A DNA stretch of 20,420 nt from CAZVEV01 sp964625865 (GTDB lineage: Bacteria > Planctomycetota > Phycisphaerae > SM23-33), in the NCBI GenBank assembly GCA_964625865.1, contig CAZVEV010000084.1, forward strand, positions 1-20,420. Reading direction: 5' to 3'. A program made the position numbers and the translations under genes. The stretch's first letter is position 1. Each line of letters begins with the position of its first letter. Shown in pieces: positions 16,214 through 20,420 of the stretch. Under the pieces are notes generated by a model. The model had not been told where the DNA came from. It ran no database searches and worked only from the letters and a program-made list of their open reading frames with translations.

Positions 16214-17032
16214 TCAGAAAACGTTCGGGTAATCCTTGATCAGCCCGTAGTTCATGTCCGGGCCGTCCTTGCAGAGGTAGTACGGACCGATGTTGCAGCG
16301 GCCGCACAGGCCCATACCGCAACTCATCCGCCGGTTCATCGACAGGTAGACCTGGTCGGCCGACAAGCCCTCGCCGACCAGCGAGGCCGTAACGAACTTG
16401 AGCATGATGGCCGGCCCGCACGCAAAGGCCAGACAGTTGGCCTTGTCCACGTCGAGGTCCTGCAGGAGCGTGGTCACCACGCCCGTTCGCCCGTCCCAGC
16501 CGTCCTGAGGCTCGTCGATGGTGCAGGTGAAATCCACCTTGTCTCGGTCAGCCCATCCGGCGTGCTGGTCGCGGTAGAGCAGTTCCTCCATACAGCGTGC
16601 GCCGTAGCGTATGCTCAACCGCTTGATGCCGTCGAGGCGGTCGAAGAGGGCAAACAGCAGGCTGCGCAGCGGCGCCAGACCCACGCCGCCGCCGACGACC
16701 AGCACGTCGGTGCCCTCGGTCTTGTCGACGGGGTATCCCTTGCCGAACGGTCCGCGCAGGCCGAGGGTCTGGCCCGCCTGGCAGGCGTGAAGCTGGTCGG
16801 TCACCGTGCCGGTCTTGAGGATCGTAATCGCCAGGGTCTCCGGCTCCAGCGGCGAACTGGAGGGCGTAAACGGCGCCTCGCCCACGCCGGGCAGGGTCAG
16901 TTGGATGAACTGGCCGGCCTTGAAGGGCATCGGTTCGGCGGGGCGGAGAACGAGCGTCTTGATCGTCGGCGTCTCGTCGATGACTTCCGTCAGTTCCGCG
17001 GTGACCGGCAGGTATGGATTGGCCGATATCAT
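16214..17032 (-). CDS. hydG: FAD/NAD(P)-binding reductase subunit, sulfhydrogenase gamma (HydG)-like
   Basis: A 272-residue ferredoxin-reductase-type flavoprotein. An FAD-binding barrel (about 1-100) has FKAGQFIQL and PFTPSSSP, in place of the usual PFSISSSP. An NAD(P)-binding domain has VVGGGVGLAPLRSLL (112-126) and FACGPAIML (203-211). A C-terminal [2Fe-2S] motif has C238, C243, C246 and C254. This layout is that of HydG of archaeal sulfhydrogenase, AsrB, and NfnA/PyrK relatives. Its predicted role is to exchange electrons between NAD(P)H and the FeS relay. A strong SD (GGGGAGG, 7 nt) precedes the ATG, which overlaps the hydB stop by 4 bp. NADH versus NADPH cannot be decided from sequence alone. 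Confidence 0.93.
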   Translation of the reverse strand: MISANPYLPVTAELTEVIDETPTIKTLVLRPAEPMPFKAGQFIQLTLPGVGEAPFTPSSSPLEPETLAITILKTGTVTDQLHACQAGQTLGLRGPFGKGYPVDKTEGTDVLVVGGGVGLAPLRSLLFALFDRLDGIKRLSIRYGARCMEELLYRDQHAGWADRDKVDFTCTIDEPQDGWDGRTGVVTTLLQDLDVDKANCLAFACGPAIMLKFVTASLVGEGLSADQVYLSMNRRMSCGMGLCGRCNIGPYYLCKDGPDMNYGLIKDYPNVF

Positions 17033-18084
17033 TTCGCTGCCTCCCCAGGGGTGGCGGACAGGTCACAGACCACTTTGCGGATGTCGATCTCGCCGAGGCA
17101 GGCCTCGATGCATCGTCCGCAGCCGACGCAGCCGAGGAGTTGATACTGCTGTGGCGAGTAGACGAACTTGTGCAGGACGCGGTTGGCCAGTCGCCCGGCG
17201 AGCTTGGGGCGGGGGCTGGCCTTGGTCTTGGGCCCGCCGGCCATCCGGTGGTACGTGCTCAGAAGGCAACTGTCCCACGTCCGCATGCGCTCGAACCCGC
17301 CGGCGCCGACGGCCTGGTCGTACAGGTAGAAGCAGTGGCAGGTGGGGCAGATGTGCGTGCAGGCGGCGCACTCGACGCAGTCGGCGGCAAACGTCTGCCA
17401 GCCGGGCCCGTCGCCCTCGGGCAGTCCCGGTGGGCTGTCGTCATCGGCGGTCAGGGGCAGCGAGGCGTTCTGTTCGGTGACGCGCTGGATCATCGCCTGG
17501 CGAATCTCGTCGCGCTGGGCGATCTGCTCGTCGGTGGCGGCCGCCAGGTCGAGCCCTTCGAGCAGTGCGTTGCCCTTGTCCGTGGCGGCCTCGACGAGCA
17601 CGCCGTCGGGTAGCGCGGTCATGTTGACGTCGAAGCCGTCCTCGGCGAACGGTTTGCCTCCCACCAGCGTGCAGAAGCACGTCTCGGCGCAGTCGACGCA
17701 GTCGCAGGTCACCACGGTGGTCGCCTCGCGCCTCTGCCGGTAGGCCGGGTCTTCGAACTCGCCGCCGAGCATGACCTTGTCGATGTAGGCCTGGGCGCGG
17801 AGTTCGCAGGCGCGGGCGCCGACGACGACGAGGGGTTTGGCCTCGACGGCGGTCGCGGCGTTGTCGTCGGCCCCGTAGCGGCCGACGGATTCTGCAGGCG
17901 GCATGAAGAACCCCTTTGGGCTCTGCACCGCCCGTGGACGGGCCAGCGCCTCGGCGGACAGTTGGGACCGGTCGCAGTCCAGCCAGGTCCACGTATCGGT
18001 GGCCGCCGGGGCTGCAATCTGGAGGTCGGACGTGGAACCGAACAGGTCCGCCAGCGCGTCGTTGGGTACGAAACTTGCCGTCAC
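17029..18084 (-). CDS. hydB: 4Fe-4S protein, sulfhydrogenase beta (HydB)/AsrA-like
   Basis: A 351-residue iron-sulfur protein. The N-terminal half holds a HydB/AsrA-type domain with an unusual Cys cluster TCDCVDCAETCFC (126-138). The C-terminal half has two [4Fe-4S] sets, C236/239/242/246 (followed by extra C249 and C251) and C319/322/325/329. In sulfhydrogenases and anaerobic sulfite reductase this subunit pairs with the flavoprotein encoded next; the two are translationally coupled here. It is the first gene of the operon. The start is GTG at 18084 with GGGAG at 7 nt. Sulfite reductase is unlikely, because no siroheme subunit follows and hydrogenase genes do. Confidence 0.9.
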   Translation of the reverse strand: MTASFVPNDALADLFGSTSDLQIAAPAATDTWTWLDCDRSQLSAEALARPRAVQSPKGFFMPPAESVGRYGADDNAATAVEAKPLVVVGARACELRAQAYIDKVMLGGEFEDPAYRQRREATTVVTCDCVDCAETCFCTLVGGKPFAEDGFDVNMTALPDGVLVEAATDKGNALLEGLDLAAATDEQIAQRDEIRQAMIQRVTEQNASLPLTADDDSPPGLPEGDGPGWQTFAADCVECAACTHICPTCHCFYLYDQAVGAGGFERMRTWDSCLLSTYHRMAGGPKTKASPRPKLAGRLANRVLHKFVYSPQQYQLLGCVGCGRCIEACLGEIDIRKVVCDLSATPGEAAK

Positions 18085-18237
18085 GGATACGCTCCCTTAC
18101 AACATCCATGCCGGCGCATGACCGGGCGGATGCCCACAAGAACTAAATCAGAGACGAACTACTGTACTGCCAACAGCAAGATCAAATGCACGGCCGAGAG
18201 TTCAACCAGCCGACGACGGAGGAACCCAGCCGCGACT

Positions 18238-18255
18238 TTGTGAATATTTGCACAA
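18238..18255. promoter_or_regulatory. Candidate Rex (NADH/NAD+-responsive repressor) operator
   Basis: TTGTG, eight bases, CACAA: an exact half-site pair at the Rex spacing. The outer base pair also matches (TTTGTG/CACAAA, 18237-18256). The left inner AA of the consensus is present; the right inner TT is TG. It starts about 5 nt downstream of the predicted transcription start of the hydrogenase operon, a repressing position. The NAD(P)H-linked operon content fits Rex control. The rex gene is not in the window. Confidence 0.65.
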
Positions 18256-18266
18256 ACTACAAAACT

Positions 18267-18296
18267 ATTGTACGTACTCGCCAATTGTCGTGTCAA
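18267..18296 (-). promoter_or_regulatory. Sigma70-type promoter of the hydrogenase operon
   Basis: On the minus strand a perfect -35 TTGACA (18296-18291) is followed by 18 nt and TACAAT (18272-18267), one base off the -10 consensus. The predicted start is near 18260, giving a leader of about 175 nt before hydB. The position just upstream of a Rex-like site supports the call. Confidence 0.72.
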
Positions 18297-18308
18297 CCGG
18301 TTTGGGGG

Positions 18309-18323
18309 TTTTTTTGAAAAAAA
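18309..18323 (-). promoter_or_regulatory. A/T-tract UP-like element
   Basis: Seven T, one G and seven A on the plus strand. Relative to the predicted minus-strand start near 18260 it lies at about -49 to -63, the position where UP elements bind the RNA polymerase alpha subunit. The tract is striking in a GC-rich genome. It may also bend DNA. Confidence 0.5.
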
Positions 18324-18390
18324 GTTCAGCGCCCCAAAGGAGTAATGAGTTCTTGCGCGGAATAGCCAAGGGCCTGGCGGGGATTCTTGT

Positions 18391-18418
18391 TTGTCCGTCC
18401 GAGCGGTTCGAATACAAT
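18391..18418 (+). promoter_or_regulatory. Candidate promoter of the DUF1080 gene
   Basis: TTGTCC (18391-18396), 16 nt and TACAAT (18413-18418) form a plausible sigma70-type promoter, predicted start near 18425. The -10 is good; the -35 and spacing are weaker than in the opposing promoter. Confidence 0.4.
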
Positions 18419-18448
18419 TCGCGGCCCTGCATTCGGCGAGGTGGCAGG

Positions 18449-18471
18449 AACCTGAGGGGTGATCTCAGGTT
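18449..18471 (+). promoter_or_regulatory. Leader hairpin upstream of the DUF1080 gene
   Basis: AACCTGAG (18449-18456) and CTCAGGTT (18464-18471) form a perfect 8-bp stem with a 7-nt loop. It lies within the predicted 5' leader, about 100 nt before the start codon. No U-run follows, so it is not a standard terminator; it may stabilise the mRNA or bind a regulator. Confidence 0.4.
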
Positions 18472-18573
18472 AATAGATGAGTGCGGCTGCGGAGCGTCTA
18501 TCGGCCCTCGCGGCATGCACCGTCACCCGACAGGACCAGGATCTTACGGCGGAAACCAGGAAAGGGATGCGAT

Positions 18574-19626
18574 ATGAAACGTGACAGGTCAGCAACGAAT
18601 GTAGAGGCCCCCAGTCGTCGCAACATCCTCAAGTCGGCGGCCATCGGTGCAGGCGGGGTGGCGTTGGGAGCGGCGGTTCCGGGCCGGTGGGCCCAGGCGG
18701 CTGAGGCGGCCAAGGGCGGCGGGTGGCAGGTCCTGTTCGACGGCAAGAAGCTGGACAAGTGGGACTACAGGCCCCAGGCTTGGCAGGTCCAGGACGGGGT
18801 CCTCTACAGCCCGGGCAAGGGCGGGAATATCTTCTCCAAGGCCAAGTTCCAGGACTTCACGCTCGACCTGGAGTTCAAGATGTCCCCGGGCTGCAACAGC
18901 GGCGTGTTCGTTCGGATGGCCAGCCGCAAGGACTGGCTGCACAGTTCGATGGAAATCCAGGTCCTCGACTCGTTCCGCAAGAAGAACAAGATCGGCAAGC
19001 ACGACTGCGGGGCGGTCTACGACGCGGTGGTCCCCAAGGTCAACGCGGCCAAGAAGCCCGGCGAGTGGAACCGGTACTTCATCACGTGCTTCAAGAACCG
19101 TGTCTTCGTCTCGCTGAATGCCGTTCAGATCATCGACATGGACCTGAACAAGTGGACCGAGGCCCGCAAGAACCCCGACGGGTCGAAGAACAAGTTCCGC
19201 GATCCGCTGAAAACGCTGACGCACCCGGGCTTCTTCGCCCTGCAGACCCATGGCAAGCCGGTGTGGTACCGCAACATTCGCGTCAAGCCGCTGACGAGCC
19301 TGGGCAAGTGTCCCAAGTGCGGCAAGGCCGGGCCCGTGGGCTGGTACTGCGGCCCCAAGTGCAACACCGTCTGTGCCCCGGCGACGACGGTCAAGTGCGG
19401 CGAGTGCGACAAGACGGTCAAGGCGGGCACGTACTGCAAGGAAGGCAACCTGTTCCATCTGCCCGCCGCGGGCATGGAGTGCGGCGAGTGCGGCAATACG
19501 CCGGGGATGGTCTGCGAGATGGAGATGTGCGGCTACGCCTTCTGCAGCGGGGCCTGGTACTGCGACAAGTGCGAGAAGCCTTACCCGTACAAGGGCGCCG
19601 CGTGCACGGCGTGCAAGAAGAAGTAG
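18574..19626 (+). CDS. Tat-exported DUF1080 (3-keto-disaccharide hydrolase-like) protein with Cys-rich tail
   Basis: A 350-residue protein. A Tat signal is clear: SRRNILK (14-20), a hydrophobic stretch, and a likely cleavage near AQAAEA (40-45). Residues about 50-240 are a DUF1080 concanavalin-like domain (GWQVLFDGKKLDKW; FTLDLEFKMSPGCNSGVFVR; PGEWNRYFI; WYRNIRVKPL), a family acting on 3-keto-glycosides and expanded in Planctomycetota and Verrucomicrobiota. Residues 246-347 hold 17 cysteines in CxxC-type pairs (CPKC, CGEC twice, CDKC, CTAC), a zinc-ribbon-like tail I do not recognise from the family. Tat export suits a protein folded with metal before secretion. ATG 18574 follows AGGAAAGG; a GTG at 18481 would bury the Tat signal. 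It is divergent from the hydrogenase operon. Confidence 0.88.
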   Translation: MKRDRSATNVEAPSRRNILKSAAIGAGGVALGAAVPGRWAQAAEAAKGGGWQVLFDGKKLDKWDYRPQAWQVQDGVLYSPGKGGNIFSKAKFQDFTLDLEFKMSPGCNSGVFVRMASRKDWLHSSMEIQVLDSFRKKNKIGKHDCGAVYDAVVPKVNAAKKPGEWNRYFITCFKNRVFVSLNAVQIIDMDLNKWTEARKNPDGSKNKFRDPLKTLTHPGFFALQTHGKPVWYRNIRVKPLTSLGKCPKCGKAGPVGWYCGPKCNTVCAPATTVKCGECDKTVKAGTYCKEGNLFHLPAAGMECGECGNTPGMVCEMEMCGYAFCSGAWYCDKCEKPYPYKGAACTACKKK

Positions 19627-19672
19627 CGTTGTGACTCAGGCACACTTCTTCTTGGGTGACCTTGCAGGCGGG

Positions 19673-19728
19673 CGAAAGCCCCCCGACGGCGTCGGGGGGA
19701 TCCCCCCGACGCCGTCGGGGGGCTTTCG
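19673..19728. terminator. Perfect 56-bp palindrome between plus-strand genes, possible terminator
   Basis: Arms of 28 bp are exact reverse complements with no spacer, centred between 19700 and 19701. Each arm is itself almost palindromic (CCCCCCGAC/GTCGGGGGG around GGC), so one long hairpin or two adjacent ones can form. It begins 46 bp after the DUF1080 stop. There is no U-tract, only CTTTCG, so it is either a non-canonical terminator or an inserted repeat of REP type. Confidence 0.6.
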
Positions 19729-19755
19729 TCGCGCTGCGCTGTCCCGCAGGGAACT

Positions 19756-20403
19756 GTGGTAGTGGTTTCGTTCCTCTTCAAGGCGGTCGCGATCTCACTA
19801 TCCGGCGTGATGGCGCCGGGGCCGATGACCATCGCGACGATCACCGAGTCGGCCAGGCGGAAACACGCGGGGATATGGCTGTCGCTGGGCCATGGCGTGG
19901 TCGAGATCCCGCTGATCGTCCTGATCGTCGTCGGGGCCGGCGTGCTGCTGCGGATCGCAGCCGTTCGGGCGGGCATCGGCGTGGTGGGGGGAATGTTCCT
20001 TCTGCTGTTCGGCGCCCAACTGCTGACGAGTCTGGACGACGTGGTCAGCGCCGCGACCGGCGCCTCGGCGCCGGCCGGGCGTCATCCGTTCTGGACGGGA
20101 GTGGCCCTGACCGGTGCGAACCCGTACTTCCTCCTGTGGTGGGCGACGATCGGCCTGTCGCTGGTGGCCCAGGCCGCCGACATAGGCGTGTGGGCCTTCG
20201 CGCTGTTCGCCCTGGTCCACTGGCTGTGCGACGTGGTGTGGCTCGAGGCGCTGTCGCTGGCCGGCCACAAGGGCGCCAGCCTGCTGTCGGGGTCGGCCCA
20301 GAAGAGGATACTGGCCCTCTGCGCCGTCGTGCTGATCGTCTTCGGCGTGATGTTCCTCTACGACGCCGGCGCCGCCCTGATGGAATTGGCGATCTACAGG
20401 TAG
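19756..20403 (+). CDS. LysE/RhtB-family amino-acid exporter
   Basis: A 215-residue membrane protein with about six hydrophobic segments. The LysE-family N-terminal signature is seen as SGVMAPGPMTIATI (about 16-29), followed by a second helix with GHGVVEIPLIVLIV. A polar loop near 95-110 precedes TGANPYFLLWWATIG, the mid-protein family motif with Asn-Pro. The family exports amino acids or small metabolites; the substrate is unknown. The start is GTG at 19756; a GTG at 19762 is better spaced from AGGGAA and equally plausible. It is separated from the DUF1080 gene by a palindrome and shows no functional link to the hydrogenase. Confidence 0.87.
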   Translation: MVVVSFLFKAVAISLSGVMAPGPMTIATITESARRKHAGIWLSLGHGVVEIPLIVLIVVGAGVLLRIAAVRAGIGVVGGMFLLLFGAQLLTSLDDVVSAATGASAPAGRHPFWTGVALTGANPYFLLWWATIGLSLVAQAADIGVWAFALFALVHWLCDVVWLEALSLAGHKGASLLSGSAQKRILALCAVVLIVFGVMFLYDAGAALMELAIYR

Positions 20404-20420
20404 GGCGTTCAACATGTTTT

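Larger units (their letters stand above)
18085..18573. promoter_or_regulatory. Divergent regulatory region (489 bp)
   Basis: The region separates the minus-strand hydrogenase operon from the plus-strand DUF1080 gene. It is clearly more A/T-rich than the flanking genes, especially 18231-18325. It holds a minus-strand promoter with a Rex-like operator, an A/T-tract upstream element, a weaker plus-strand promoter candidate and a leader hairpin, listed separately. Both transcripts would have long leaders (about 150-175 nt). No tRNA or known riboswitch was recognised. Confidence 0.7.

Noticed and set aside
15476..17143. 555-residue plus-strand open frame
   Set aside because: It is antisense to the molybdopterin-like and HydG-like genes; no domain is recognised.
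10751..18084. Reading the cluster as respiratory complex I
   Set aside because: The NuoD-like subunit keeps both CxxC nickel-binding motifs and a cleavable tail, and a HycI protease is present; complex I has none of these.
16214..18084. Anaerobic sulfite reductase AsrAB
   Set aside because: The two proteins resemble AsrA/AsrB, but there is no siroheme-containing AsrC gene and they lead straight into a hydrogenase operon.
18081..18119. Twelve-residue leader ORF overlapping the hydB start
   Set aside because: An ATG-initiated minus-strand frame ends in TGA overlapping the hydB GTG. It has no clear ribosome site or attenuator structure and may be chance.
18481..18573. Upstream GTG start for the DUF1080 protein
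   Set aside because: It would put 31 residues before the Tat signal, and a better SD sits before the ATG at 18574.
1..20420. CRISPR array, tRNA or rRNA genes
   Set aside because: I saw no regularly spaced direct repeats, cloverleaf-like sequence or rRNA-like stretch in the gaps between genes.

Overview
The window is high-GC bacterial DNA. It is dominated by one long minus-strand operon (about 18.1 kb down to 3.5 kb, 17 genes, mostly overlapping or 1-20 bp apart). The operon encodes a membrane-bound, complex I-like group 4 [NiFe]-hydrogenase joined to a complete Mrp-type cation/proton antiporter module and to an NAD(P)H-oxidising electron-input module. A Tat-exported DUF1080 (3-keto-disaccharide hydrolase-like) protein, the GAF kinase type and abundant REP-like palindromes suggest Planctomycetota, perhaps an anaerobic Phycisphaerae-like lineage. 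That assignment is inference; no rRNA or marker gene is present.

Layout. 1-222: no gene; a strong hairpin at the window edge. 223-1882 (minus): GAF sensor histidine kinase followed by an overlapping stand-alone CheY-like receiver. 1883-2121: divergent intergenic region filled by a 35-bp-arm inverted repeat. 2122-3492 (plus): membrane histidine kinase with a RegB/PrrB-like sensor region; its 3' end overlaps the last gene of the hydrogenase operon by 17 bp, convergently. 3476-18084 (minus), in transcription order: hydB-like FeS protein, hydG-like FAD/2Fe-2S reductase, a molybdopterin-oxidoreductase-like FeS protein lacking a visible catalytic Cys/Sec, a four-cluster ferredoxin, NuoH-like HycD, NuoB-like HycG, fused NuoC-NuoD-like HycE, MrpA-N/ND5-like subunit, MbhD/E-like (MrpA C-terminal) subunit, MrpB, C, D, E, F, G, NuoI-like HycF, and the maturation protease HycI, set off from HycF by a second palindromic repeat. 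18085-18573: divergent regulatory region. 18574-19626 (plus): Tat-exported DUF1080 protein with a very Cys-rich tail. 19673-19728: perfect 56-bp palindrome. 19756-20403 (plus): LysE-family exporter.

How it fits together. HydB/HydG-like subunits would take electrons from NAD(P)H. The FeS proteins (molybdopterin-like subunit, four-cluster ferredoxin, HycF, HycG) would pass them to the [NiFe] site in HycE. Released energy would drive ion movement through HycD, two antiporter-like subunits and the small Mrp subunits. HycI fits the cleavable C-terminal tail seen on HycE. In front of the operon lies a strong sigma70-type promoter with an A/T-rich upstream element and, just past the predicted start site, a near-consensus Rex (NADH/NAD+ sensor) operator. 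This fits a fermentative role in disposing of reducing equivalents as H2 with energy conservation. Hyp maturation genes are not in the window.
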